This document shows, one piece after another, positions 36,858 through 45,472 of a DNA stretch of 64,000 nucleotides. Under the pieces are notes generated by a model. It was not told the DNA's origin. It saw only the letters and a program-made list of their open reading frames with translations, and ran no database searches. The DNA comes from Pseudooceanicola spongiae (GTDB taxonomy: Bacteria > Pseudomonadota > Alphaproteobacteria > Rhodobacterales > Rhodobacteraceae), in NCBI RefSeq assembly GCF_014899185.1, contig NZ_CP045201.1, positions 1,038,501 through 1,102,500 on the forward strand. The letters are read 5' to 3'. Both the position numbers and the translations under genes were made by a program. How positions within the stretch are numbered: position 1 is the first letter of the stretch; the number at the start of each line of letters is the position of its first letter.

Positions 36858-37826
36858 TCAGACGCCCTCGCGCCGGGTCCAGCACCACAGCGCAATGATC
36901 TCCATCGCGACATGCGCGCCAGCGATCGCCGTCGCCCCGGTCGTGTCAAACGGCGGCGAGACTTCGACGATATCGCCACCCTGCAGATTGACCCCTGCAA
37001 TGCCGCGTAAAATCGCCGCCGCCTGCGCACTGGAGAGGCCGCCCCACACCGGCGTCCCCGTGCCCGGCGCGAACGCAGGGTCGAGGCAATCGATGTCGAA
37101 ACTCAGGTAAGCGGGCCTGTCCCCGACGATTTCACGTATCTTTTCGGCGGTCTTTTTTGGACCGATTTCATGCACTTGCGGGGCGTCGATAATGTTCATA
37201 CCCCAAGTTTCGTCATTGACGGTGCGGATGCCGATCTGCACGCTGGTCGCCGGGTCGATCAGACCCAGCTTGATGGCCTTGTAGAACATGGTGCCGTGGT
37301 CGATCCGGCTCATGTCATCGTCCTGCCAGGTGTCGGAGTGGGCATCGAAGTGGATCAGCGACAGAGGCCCGAACTTCTCCGCGTAAGCCTTTAGAATCGG
37401 GAAGGAAATATAGTGATCCCCGCCCAGAACAACGCTGCCGGCCCCTTGGTTGAGGATGCCTTGGATATGCGCGGTCAGGGTGTCGGGAAAGTCCGCGACC
37501 TTGGCATAATCGAACGCCAGATCGCCATAATCCGCGATGGCAAACTCTCCCAGCGGATCAAACCCCCAGCCATAGGGCGGATCATAGGGTTGCAGGGTCG
37601 ACGCCTCGCGGATCGCCCGCGGCCCCAGACGTGTGCCGCTGCGATTGGTCACCGCCTGATCGAAGGGCACCCCCGTCACCGCAAGGTCGAACCCGCTGAG
37701 GTCTTTGGTATAGCGCCGCCGCAGGAAACTGGTGGCGCCACCGAAGGCGTTCTCGAAGCTGGCGCCACGTGAGCTATCACGGGTAAACGCCTGATCAACT
37801 TGTGTTTTCGCGTCTTCCAAAGCCAT
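36858..37826 (-). CDS. speB: Agmatinase / arginase-family ureohydrolase
   Basis: A 322-residue dimanganese ureohydrolase, best matching agmatinases, which convert agmatine to putrescine and urea. Metal ligands are in VLGGDHYISFP, HFDAHSDTW and SFDIDCLDPAFAPGTGTP, in the usual order; VEVSPPFD and TGATAIAGAHVAMEI follow. Other guanidino substrates (guanidinobutyrate, guanidinopropionate) are possible for this subfamily. Its start lies three bases after the M20 amidohydrolase stop, so the two are one operon. Confidence 0.88.
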   Translation of the reverse strand: MALEDAKTQVDQAFTRDSSRGASFENAFGGATSFLRRRYTKDLSGFDLAVTGVPFDQAVTNRSGTRLGPRAIREASTLQPYDPPYGWGFDPLGEFAIADYGDLAFDYAKVADFPDTLTAHIQGILNQGAGSVVLGGDHYISFPILKAYAEKFGPLSLIHFDAHSDTWQDDDMSRIDHGTMFYKAIKLGLIDPATSVQIGIRTVNDETWGMNIIDAPQVHEIGPKKTAEKIREIVGDRPAYLSFDIDCLDPAFAPGTGTPVWGGLSSAQAAAILRGIAGVNLQGGDIVEVSPPFDTTGATAIAGAHVAMEIIALWCWTRREGV

Positions 37827-37829
37827 GCT

Positions 37830-39020
37830 TCAAGCCTCCTCAACCTGCTTCAGTGACCGCTCAAGCGGCAGCGCGGTCTCCACAAGCCGGGCAAAAAAGC
37901 TGGCCCCGACGGGCGCGATGCGGTCGTTGAAATCGTATTTCGTCTGATGCACAGCGGCCGTGTCGCCTTGCCCGATGAACAGGAAAGCGCCGGGCCGCGC
38001 ATTCAGCATGAACGAGAAATCCTCGGCCCCCATCTCTCGTCCCTGATCCCAGAAGACCATGCCAGGCCCCGAGATTTCCCGAGCGATATCAGCGGCAAAG
38101 GCCGCACGCTCGGGGTTGTTGACCGTCGCCGGATACCAGCGTTCGTAGATCAGTTCTGCCTCGACCCCATAGGCCGCCGCCTGACCCTTAACGATCTCGT
38201 TCAGGCGTTTTTCGACCATATCCTGCACTTTGGGATCATAGGTGCGGATGGTGCCATTGATATAGGCAGTCTCCGGTATGACGTTCTCGGCGCTGCCAGT
38301 GTGGATCTGAGTGATCGAAATCACCAAGTCTTCCAATGGGTTATGGTTGCGCGTGATGATATTCTGGATCGCCGTGACCATGCCGATGACCGCTGGAATC
38401 GGGTCGCGGGTTTCCTGAGGAGTGGCGGCATGCCCCCCCACGCCCTTGATATGGATATGCAGCGTATCGACCGCCGCCATGATCGGCCCCGGCGTGGTCA
38501 TGAACGACCCCTCGGGCAACCCCGGCGCATTGTGCAGCGCATAGACCTCTGAGACGTCAAAGCGGTCCATGATCCCGGCCTCGACCATCCGACCTCCGCC
38601 GCCGCCATCCTCTTCTGCAGGCTGAAAGATCAGCGCCACGCGACCGGAAAATTTCCGTGTCTCTGCAAGGTACTTGGCTGCTCCAAGCAACATCGAGCTA
38701 TGACCGTCGTGACCGCAGGCGTGCATCCGCCCGGGCGTCACAGAGGCGTATTCAGCGCCGGTTTCTTCCTGCATCGGCAGCGCATCCATATCGGCACGCA
38801 GCGCGACAGTGGGGCCGCTACCCTGCCCGTTCACGATCGCGACGATGCCGGTTTTTGCGATGCCTTCATGAATCTCATCAACGCCGAATTCGCGCAGACG
38901 CTCGGCAATGAAACGCGCAGTTTCATGGCATTCAAAGCCCAGTTCCGGGTTGGCATGGATGTGTTTGCGCCAGCCCTCCATCTCAGAGGCCAGGCCGGCA
39001 ATTCTGTTCACCACGGGCAT
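37830..39020 (-). CDS. M20 family amidohydrolase
   Basis: A 396-residue metal-dependent amidohydrolase of the hippurate hydrolase/N-acyl-amino-acid hydrolase group. Metal and catalytic residues are in MHACGHDGHSSMLLGAAKYL, FQPAEEDGGGGGRMVEAG and the C-terminal GAEDFSFML; the dimerisation domain lies between. There is no signal peptide. It is the first gene of a pair with the agmatinase, suggesting joint use of an acylated or guanidino-type nitrogen compound (inference). It diverges from mazG across only 63 bases. Confidence 0.9.
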   Translation of the reverse strand: MPVVNRIAGLASEMEGWRKHIHANPELGFECHETARFIAERLREFGVDEIHEGIAKTGIVAIVNGQGSGPTVALRADMDALPMQEETGAEYASVTPGRMHACGHDGHSSMLLGAAKYLAETRKFSGRVALIFQPAEEDGGGGGRMVEAGIMDRFDVSEVYALHNAPGLPEGSFMTTPGPIMAAVDTLHIHIKGVGGHAATPQETRDPIPAVIGMVTAIQNIITRNHNPLEDLVISITQIHTGSAENVIPETAYINGTIRTYDPKVQDMVEKRLNEIVKGQAAAYGVEAELIYERWYPATVNNPERAAFAADIAREISGPGMVFWDQGREMGAEDFSFMLNARPGAFLFIGQGDTAAVHQTKYDFNDRIAPVGASFFARLVETALPLERSLKQVEEA

Positions 39021-39083
39021 CGGCTGGACTCCTTCTCATGCTGCCGTCAGGGTGCACAAAAGCTGAAACCGAGAGGGGCTGCA

Positions 39084-39911
39084 ATGCCTGACACGCGCCA
39101 AGATCCGATCCACGACGTTCCCGCGGGCCTTCCCCGCCTTCTGCAGATCATGCGCCGGTTGCGTGATCCCGAAACCGGCTGCCCCTGGGACATCGAACAG
39201 GATTTCGCCTCGATCGCGCCCTATACAATTGAGGAAGCCTATGAGGTCGCCGACGCCATTGAGCGTGACGCCATGGGAGAGCTGGAGGGCGAGTTGGGTG
39301 ACCTCCTCCTTCAGGTGATTTTCCACGCGCAAATAGCTGAAGAGAAAGATATTTTCGATTTTGACAGTGTTGCGGAACGGGTCGCGCAGAAGATGATCAG
39401 CCGGCATCCGCATATCTTTGGCACCGAGAGCCGCGACAAGAGCCCGGAGCAACAGACCGTCGACTGGGAGCGGATCAAGGCCGCAGAGCGTGCCTCGAAC
39501 AAAGAGACACGCGTTCTTGATGGCGTCGCCATGGGCCTGCCAGCCCTGATGCGCGCGGTTAAGTTGCAAAATCGTGCAGCGCGTGTCGGCTTCGACTGGC
39601 CAGACGCCGCCAATGTTCTGGACAAGATCGTCGAGGAAGCAGCCGAGCTGGTCGAAGCCCGCGATGAGCTGACGCAGGCCGAGGTTGAGGAAGAATATGG
39701 TGACCTGTTGTTTGTCATGGCCAATCTCGGGCGCCATCTGAAACTGGATCCCGAGCAGGCCCTGCGAAATGCAAATGCCAAATTCACACGTCGTTTCAAC
39801 ATGATCGAGGACGCTCTTGCAGTAGACGGCAGAAAGCCGCAGGACAGTGACCTTGCCGAGCTTGACGCTCTGTGGGATCAGGCCAAACTGCAGGAAAAAG
39901 TGGCGCAGTAA
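39084..39911 (+). CDS. mazG: Nucleoside triphosphate pyrophosphohydrolase MazG
   Basis: A 275-residue house-cleaning enzyme that hydrolyses NTPs and dNTPs to monophosphates. Both halves of the all-alpha fold are visible. The N-terminal half has CPWDIEQDFASIAPYTIEEAYEVADAIE and LEGELGDLLLQVIFHAQIAEE, with the EExxE/ExxD metal site. The C-terminal half has VEEAAELVEARDE and EEEYGDLLFVMANLGRHL. ATG 39084 is supported by GAGAGGGG upstream. Length is normal. The frame is open further upstream but runs antisense to the M20 gene. Confidence 0.95.
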   Translation: MPDTRQDPIHDVPAGLPRLLQIMRRLRDPETGCPWDIEQDFASIAPYTIEEAYEVADAIERDAMGELEGELGDLLLQVIFHAQIAEEKDIFDFDSVAERVAQKMISRHPHIFGTESRDKSPEQQTVDWERIKAAERASNKETRVLDGVAMGLPALMRAVKLQNRAARVGFDWPDAANVLDKIVEEAAELVEARDELTQAEVEEEYGDLLFVMANLGRHLKLDPEQALRNANAKFTRRFNMIEDALAVDGRKPQDSDLAELDALWDQAKLQEKVAQ

Positions 39912-39978
39912 GCTGCCGCTGTCCTCACACTTCAATCCGGCAGATGCTCTGCCCCTTCAAGCCGACAGGAAGACCGCC

Positions 39979-40992
39979 ATGTCCGCCACGCGCTATACCA
40001 CCCTCCTCCTTGCCCCGCTCGCGCTTGGGGTCGTCCCAGCCTTCGCTGATGACGTGAACCTCTATTCCTATCGCCAGCCGGAGCTGATTGCCCCGCTGGT
40101 CGAGGCTTTCACCAAGGAAACCGGGATCAACGTCAACGTCGCGTTTCTTGAACAGGGCATGGTTGAGCGTCTGAAGGCCGAGGGCGATCGCTCCCCCGCG
40201 GATCTGGTGCTGACGGTTGATATCGCGCGCCTTTCGGCCATTGTCGACGCAGGCGTCACGCAGCCCATCGAAAGCGCCCTGCTCGAAGAAAAGGTGCCGG
40301 CCGCCTTCCATGATCCGAAAGGTCATTGGTGGGGGCTGACCAGCCGCGCGCGCATCGTTTATGCCAGCAAGGAGCGCGTCGCCGATGGTGAGGTCACGAC
40401 TTACGAGGATCTGGCCAATCCGAAATGGCAGGGCCGCATCTGCACCCGGTCGGGGACGCACCCCTATAATATCGCGCTGACCGCCGCCTATTTGCATCAC
40501 CACGGCGAAGACGAGACCAAGCAGTGGCTCACGGCGCTGAAATCAAATCTGGCGCGCAAGCCGCAGGGCAATGACCGCGCGCAGGTCAAGGCGATCTGGG
40601 CGGGCGAGTGCGATATCTCGATCGGGAACACCTATTATCTGGGCGAAATGCTGGCCGATCCCACAGAACGCGCTTGGGCCGAGACCGTACGCCCGGTTTT
40701 CCCGACTTTTGAGAACGGTGGCGCACACGTGAATATCTCGGGCATCGCGATGACGAAATCCGCGCCCCACAAAGAGAATGCACTGAAATTCGTCGAATTT
40801 CTGGTCTCTCCTGAGGCGCAGCAGATCTATGCCAACGCCAATTATGAATACCCCATCGTTCCCGGTGTCGACCCCGCGCCTCTGGTGAAAAGCTGGGGGG
40901 ATTTCACACCCGATGACGTCAACCTGATCGAACTGGCCAAACTGCGCCCCGATGCGTTGCGTCTGATGGAAGAGGTTGATTTCGACGGCTAA
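39979..40992 (+). CDS. Iron(III)-type ABC transporter substrate-binding protein
   Basis: A 337-residue periplasmic binding protein of the Fbp/FutA type. A signal peptide (LLLAPLALGVVPAFA) precedes the mature start DDVNLYSYRQPELIAPLVEAFTKETGINVN. GNTYYLGEM holds the tyrosine pair that typically coordinates ferric iron. GGAHVNISGIAMTKSAPH is also characteristic. No permease or ATPase gene adjoins it, so the rest of the importer must be elsewhere. ATG 39979 has ACAGGAAG upstream. Metal specificity is inferred from family motifs only. Confidence 0.88.
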   Translation: MSATRYTTLLLAPLALGVVPAFADDVNLYSYRQPELIAPLVEAFTKETGINVNVAFLEQGMVERLKAEGDRSPADLVLTVDIARLSAIVDAGVTQPIESALLEEKVPAAFHDPKGHWWGLTSRARIVYASKERVADGEVTTYEDLANPKWQGRICTRSGTHPYNIALTAAYLHHHGEDETKQWLTALKSNLARKPQGNDRAQVKAIWAGECDISIGNTYYLGEMLADPTERAWAETVRPVFPTFENGGAHVNISGIAMTKSAPHKENALKFVEFLVSPEAQQIYANANYEYPIVPGVDPAPLVKSWGDFTPDDVNLIELAKLRPDALRLMEEVDFDG

Positions 40993-41148
40993 TCGCGTCA
41001 CGAGCGGGGCACGCATCGTTTCGGGTTCGCGCGGCCCTGCTTCTGCAGGCTGCCCGAACCCGAGGGATTTCCGCCGGTCCCCTCTGCCCCCATGGACATT
41101 GCACCGGGGGCGCGCCACATTCGCCGCGATTTCGACACAGGAGTGCCC

Positions 41149-42087
41149 ATGGCCCGCAAGATCATCATCGACACAGACCCCGGGCAGGATGATGCCGTGG
41201 CAATCCTTCTGGCACTGGCCAGCCCTGACGAGATCGAGGTGCTCGGACTCACCGCCGTCGCCGGGAATGTCCCTCTCGCGCTGACGGAAAAGAACGCGCG
41301 CATCACCTGTGAGCTGGCAGGCCGCCCTGACATCAAGGTCTTTGCAGGCTGCGACAAACCGCTGGGCCGGGTGCTGGTCACCGCCGAGCATGTGCATGGT
41401 CAGACCGGGCTGAACGGCCCGGTACTGCCCGACCCGGAAATGCCCTTGCAGGCGCAACATGGCGTCGACTTCATCATCGACACGCTGCGCGCTGAGCCTG
41501 CAGGCACCGTCACCCTTTGCCCTCTAGGGCCTCTGACCAATATCGCGACGGCCTTTAATAAAGCCCCGGATATCATTGAGAAGGTTCAGGAAATCGTCCT
41601 GATGGGTGGCGCTTATTTCGAGGTCGGCAATATTACTCCCGCGGCCGAGTTCAACATCTATGTTGACCCACAGGCGGCGGAGATCGTCTTTCACTCCGGC
41701 GTGCCGCTTGTCGTCATGCCGCTGGACGTGACCCATAAGATTCTGGTGACCAAGGCCCGCAGCACACCACTGCGTGATCTCGGCACCAAGGTCGGCATCG
41801 CCGTGGCCGAGATGACCGATTTCTTTGAGCGTTTCGACGCTGAAAAATACGGCGCCGAGGGGGCTCCGCTGCATGACCCCTGCGTCACCGCCTACCTGAT
41901 CAAGCCTGAGCTGTTCTCGGGGCGCTACATCAACGTCGAGATTGAGACGCAGTCCGAACTGACCATGGGCATGACCGTTGCCGACTGGTGGCGGGTCAGT
42001 GATCGTGCACCGAATGCAATGTTCATGGGCGATGTCGATGCCGATGGCTTCTTTACCCTGCTGACGGAGCGGCTGGCCCGACTATGA
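41149..42087 (+). CDS. Inosine-uridine-preferring nucleoside hydrolase
   Basis: A 312-residue hydrolase that cleaves the N-glycosidic bond of ribonucleosides. The calcium-binding signature IIIDTDPGQDDAVAILLAL is at the N-terminus; MGGAYFEVGNITPAAEFNIYVDP and the late HDPCVTAYLI complete the active site. ATG 41149 has ACAGGAG upstream. Its last four bases (ATGA) overlap the following GNAT gene, so they are co-translated. It fits nucleoside salvage, together with psuG elsewhere in the window. Confidence 0.93.
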   Translation: MARKIIIDTDPGQDDAVAILLALASPDEIEVLGLTAVAGNVPLALTEKNARITCELAGRPDIKVFAGCDKPLGRVLVTAEHVHGQTGLNGPVLPDPEMPLQAQHGVDFIIDTLRAEPAGTVTLCPLGPLTNIATAFNKAPDIIEKVQEIVLMGGAYFEVGNITPAAEFNIYVDPQAAEIVFHSGVPLVVMPLDVTHKILVTKARSTPLRDLGTKVGIAVAEMTDFFERFDAEKYGAEGAPLHDPCVTAYLIKPELFSGRYINVEIETQSELTMGMTVADWWRVSDRAPNAMFMGDVDADGFFTLLTERLARL

Positions 42088-42536
42088 CCACTTCATTGCA
42101 TTTGGCGAATGCGGCGGACCTTGAGCGGCTTCTGCCAATGGTGCGCGCCTGCCACGAAGAGCTCGGCTATGCGTTGCTCACCCCCGAGGCGCTGAGCGAG
42201 TCCGTCTTGCCCCTGTTGGAGGGCGATCCGCATGGCGCGATCTATATCATTGGCCCGTACCGTGCGCCGATTGGCTATGCCGCACTGTCCTTTGGCTGGT
42301 CGCTGGAGTTTGGTGGCCTGGATGGCAGCGTGCAGCAGATCTGGATCCGTCCGGGTGTGAGGGGCCGCGGAATTGGCACCGAGGTGCTCTCCTCGATCCC
42401 CCGTGCGCTTGCGCAGGCTGGTTTGACGGCGCTTCATCTCGAGGTCAAACGCGGCGACGAAAAAACCCGCCGCCTGTATCACCTCAGCGGGTTTCGCGCC
42501 CGCGACGATTATATGCTGATGTCACGGCGCTTCTGA
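42084..42536 (+). CDS. GNAT family N-acetyltransferase
   Basis: A 150-residue acetyl-CoA-dependent acyltransferase. Motif A, QIWIRPGVRGRGIGTEVLSSI, provides the pyrophosphate-binding R-G-R-G-I-G loop, and LHLEVKRGDEKTRRLYHLSGFRARDDYMLM is the typical end. The substrate is unknown. It overlaps the nucleoside hydrolase gene by four bases. Confidence 0.9.
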   Translation: MTTSLHLANAADLERLLPMVRACHEELGYALLTPEALSESVLPLLEGDPHGAIYIIGPYRAPIGYAALSFGWSLEFGGLDGSVQQIWIRPGVRGRGIGTEVLSSIPRALAQAGLTALHLEVKRGDEKTRRLYHLSGFRARDDYMLMSRRF

Positions 42537-42589
42537 CTGGTTTTCGCGGGTCTCTGGCAATTCACATCGCGCCCACCTAGGTTAAGCAC

Positions 42590-44020
42590 ATGAAACCCAG
42601 CATTCCCTTCGACAATTCCTACGCCGCCTTGCCCGATGGCTTTTTCGCGCGTAGCAAACCGCGCGCGGCCACGGCGCCACGCCTGCTTGCCTTCAACGCG
42701 CCCCTCGCCAGCGAGCTGGGAATAGACGCAGGCTCGGACGAAGCGGCGCTCGCGCAAGCCTTTGCAGGCAATGCGCTGCCTGAAGGTGCCGATCCGCTGG
42801 CGCAGGCCTATGCCGGTCACCAGTTCGGAGGCTTTTCGCCCCAGCTCGGGGACGGACGCGCCCTGCTGATTGGCGAAGTCGTGGACCGCCAAGGGAAACG
42901 GCGCGATTTGCAGCTGAAAGGGTCAGGTCGCACGCCATTTTCACGCGGCGGCGACGGTCTTGCGGCGATCGGGCCGGTCCTGCGCGAATATCTGATGTCC
43001 GAGGCGATGTTTGCTCTCGGGGTTCCGACCACACGCTCTCTCGCGGCCGTGGCGACTGGCGATGAGGTGTTTCGCGAAACCCCACTGCCCGGGGCCGTGC
43101 TGACGCGGGTTGCCTCTTCTCATCTTCGCGTTGGGACATTCGAGTTTTTCGCCGCAAGGCGCGATGCGTCCCGTATGCGGCAGTTGCTGGAATTCGCGAT
43201 TGCACGGCACTTTCCGCATGCCAGCACACCGCTTGAGTTCCTGCAGGCCGTCATCGCCGCGCAGGCCGAGCTGGTCGCCCACTGGATGTCGATCGGGTTT
43301 ATTCACGGTGTGATGAATACCGACAACACCACTATTTCCGGCGAGACCATCGATTACGGCCCCTGTGCTTTCATGGACAATTTCCATCCCGCGACGGTCT
43401 ATTCCTCGATCGATCGTCAGGGGCGGTATGCCTACGACAACCAACGCCATGTTCTGCCTTGGAATATGGCACAGCTGGCCTCCTCGCTCTTGCTGCTGGA
43501 AGACAACACTGACAGCTCGCTGCAGGCCTACACTCAGGCGGTTCACGACATGCCGGGACAGATCGATGCGGCATGGCTGCGCCGGTTCGGTGCCAAGCTG
43601 GGGATATCTGCTGCCACAGAAGACGATCGCCCGCTGATCGAGGCGCTACTGGCCCTGATGGCCAATCAAGGCGCCGATTTCACCAACACTTTCCGCGCTC
43701 TGTCCTCGGGCGACGTCCGGGCGGCAGCTGCTCTGTTCTCGGATCCGGCGCCTTTGCAGGACTGGGCTGAGGGCTGGCAAAGCAGACTGGCCGCCGAATA
43801 CGCCCCGTGCGACCTCATGCGCTCCGTCAATCCGGCGGTGATCGCGCGAAACCATCGTGTGGACCAAGCGCTGGTGGCGGCCATGAACGATAACCTGCAG
43901 CCGTTTCAGGATCTGCACAGGGTTCTCGCCACGCCGTTTGACCTTGCTGAGACGGATGCAGACTACGCTCAGCCGCCGCGCCCGGAAGAAGAGATCACGG
44001 CAACCTTCTGCGGAACCTAG
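42590..44020 (+). CDS. selO: Protein adenylyltransferase SelO
   Basis: A 476-residue pseudokinase-fold enzyme that transfers AMP from ATP to Ser, Thr or Tyr of target proteins, linked to redox stress. It shows AYAGHQFGGFSPQLGDGRALLIGEV, LKGSGRTPFSRGGDGLAAIGPVLREYLMSEAM, and the metal-site region IGFIHGVMNTDNTTISGETIDYGPCAFMD. Metazoan and E. coli SelO have a C-terminal Cys (or Sec) motif; here the ending is ITATFCGT with one cysteine. It overlaps the convergent membrane-protein gene by four bases. Confidence 0.95.
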   Translation: MKPSIPFDNSYAALPDGFFARSKPRAATAPRLLAFNAPLASELGIDAGSDEAALAQAFAGNALPEGADPLAQAYAGHQFGGFSPQLGDGRALLIGEVVDRQGKRRDLQLKGSGRTPFSRGGDGLAAIGPVLREYLMSEAMFALGVPTTRSLAAVATGDEVFRETPLPGAVLTRVASSHLRVGTFEFFAARRDASRMRQLLEFAIARHFPHASTPLEFLQAVIAAQAELVAHWMSIGFIHGVMNTDNTTISGETIDYGPCAFMDNFHPATVYSSIDRQGRYAYDNQRHVLPWNMAQLASSLLLLEDNTDSSLQAYTQAVHDMPGQIDAAWLRRFGAKLGISAATEDDRPLIEALLALMANQGADFTNTFRALSSGDVRAAAALFSDPAPLQDWAEGWQSRLAAEYAPCDLMRSVNPAVIARNHRVDQALVAAMNDNLQPFQDLHRVLATPFDLAETDADYAQPPRPEEEITATFCGT

Positions 44021-44670
44021 TTCTTGCGGTCAGGCCATTTCTTTAGGCGACGGAAAAAACGTGGGTTACGCTGCACGAAGTCGGCAATCAGGGCTGTGAG
44101 CCCGCCCTTTTCCTGCCCCCGCAGATAGCCATAGCCGACCGAGGCGCCGAACGCCGCCCCGATGTGGTCGACGATGATGTCGCCCATGGTGTCGATCAGC
44201 CCGGATTTCTGCATATTTGTGCCGAAGATCTGATCCATGCCAAACTCGAAGACCTCCCACATCGCACCCATCGTCACGCCGAAACAAAAGGCGAAAAAGG
44301 CGATGGCGAGGGGCGGCGCGGCGTAGCGGTCGCCCTGAAACATCACGAAGACCAGCACAAAACCGATCATCCCGAATCCGACGGCGGAACCGGCGTGCAT
44401 CACCACGTCCCACCACCAGTATTTGTTATAAAAATCAAACACTTCACCCAAGAACAGCGTCCCCCAGATAAAGGCGACAATCGCCGTCAGAAAGCTCGGC
44501 GGGATGCGCACCTGGGTCCAACGCGCCACGTAGATCGGCGCCAGAGACAACCCCAGCGTCGCCGCGGCAACAAACGCGAGAGGCCATCGGCCCAGCACCA
44601 GCGACTCTGCTATCGAGAAAAGCAGCGACAGCCAGATCAGCCGCGTCACGATGGTTTGCTCTCTCAACAT
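44017..44670 (-). CDS. YjdF/DUF2238-like membrane protein
   Basis: A 217-residue inner-membrane protein with about six hydrophobic segments. WWWDVVMHAGSAVGFGMIGFVLVF and GVTMGAMWEVFEFGMDQIFGTNMQKSGLIDTMGDIIVDHIGAAFGA are the conserved acidic and histidine-bearing motifs of the YjdF-like family. Function is unknown. ATG 44670 is preferred; GTG 44691 is also open but has no better ribosome site. Its stop shares bases with the convergent selO stop. Confidence 0.82.
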   Translation of the reverse strand: MLREQTIVTRLIWLSLLFSIAESLVLGRWPLAFVAAATLGLSLAPIYVARWTQVRIPPSFLTAIVAFIWGTLFLGEVFDFYNKYWWWDVVMHAGSAVGFGMIGFVLVFVMFQGDRYAAPPLAIAFFAFCFGVTMGAMWEVFEFGMDQIFGTNMQKSGLIDTMGDIIVDHIGAAFGASVGYGYLRGQEKGGLTALIADFVQRNPRFFRRLKKWPDRKN

Positions 44671-44707
44671 CTTTGCTTTCCCGATTTCCACGTGTCACAT
44701 CGCTGAT

Positions 44708-45415
44708 ATGAAAACACCCTCGCTTCGTATCGCAACCTACAACCTGCAGAAATGCGTCGGCATGGACCTGAGGCGCAATCCAAGGCGCTCACTTGAGGTG
44801 CTGGAGGATACAGGTGCCCTGATATGCGTGCTGCAAGAGGCTGACAAGCGATTGCCACCACGCCCTGCTGCGCTGCCGCACGACATGGTGACGGCTGAAA
44901 AATGGCAGATCCTGCAGTTCGGGGCGCCCGGAGGCTCTATCGGCTGGCACGGCAACGCCATGCTGATGCGCCCCGGCACCATCCATGTGGTTGAGACCGA
45001 TCAGATCGACCTGCCCGGGTTTGAGCCGCGCGGCGCCATCCGGGCGGATCTCGACACACCCATCGGGCCGTTGCGCGTCATCGGGGTGCATCTGGGCCTC
45101 GTGCCCCGGTCGCGCCGTCAGCAATGCGCGGCGCTGCGCCGGATGCTGGAGCGTTTGCCGCCCCGTCCGACGATCATCGCGGGTGATTTCAACGAATGGG
45201 GCAGTGGCGCAGATCTGAATGCCGAACTGGCGCCCCTGCGCTTTCTGCCCTGCCCGCCCAGCTATCCCGCGATACGTCCCATAGCCGCGCTGGACCGTTT
45301 CTGGATCAGCGCCGACCTGAGCGCGGGTCCGGTGCGCCCGCATCTCGCGCAGCCAGCGCGTATCGCGTCTGACCATCTGCCGGTCACTGTAGAGCTGACG
45401 GCCCAGCAGCGATAG
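44708..45415 (+). CDS. Endonuclease/exonuclease/phosphatase family protein
   Basis: A 235-residue EEP-superfamily hydrolase. RIATYNLQKCVG gives the conserved asparagine, LQEADKRLP the metal glutamate, TIIAGDFNEWG the D-x-N motif and ARIASDHLPVTVEL the terminal SDH motif. Substrates in the family range from DNA to inositol phosphates and sphingomyelin; no signal peptide is seen. It diverges from the YjdF-like gene over 37 bases. Confidence 0.9.
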   Translation: MKTPSLRIATYNLQKCVGMDLRRNPRRSLEVLEDTGALICVLQEADKRLPPRPAALPHDMVTAEKWQILQFGAPGGSIGWHGNAMLMRPGTIHVVETDQIDLPGFEPRGAIRADLDTPIGPLRVIGVHLGLVPRSRRQQCAALRRMLERLPPRPTIIAGDFNEWGSGADLNAELAPLRFLPCPPSYPAIRPIAALDRFWISADLSAGPVRPHLAQPARIASDHLPVTVELTAQQR

Positions 45416-45472
45416 CCAGCCCGGCTTTGGCGTGCTATCTGCATGTAAACATTTGCAGAACAGAGGTCTTCC

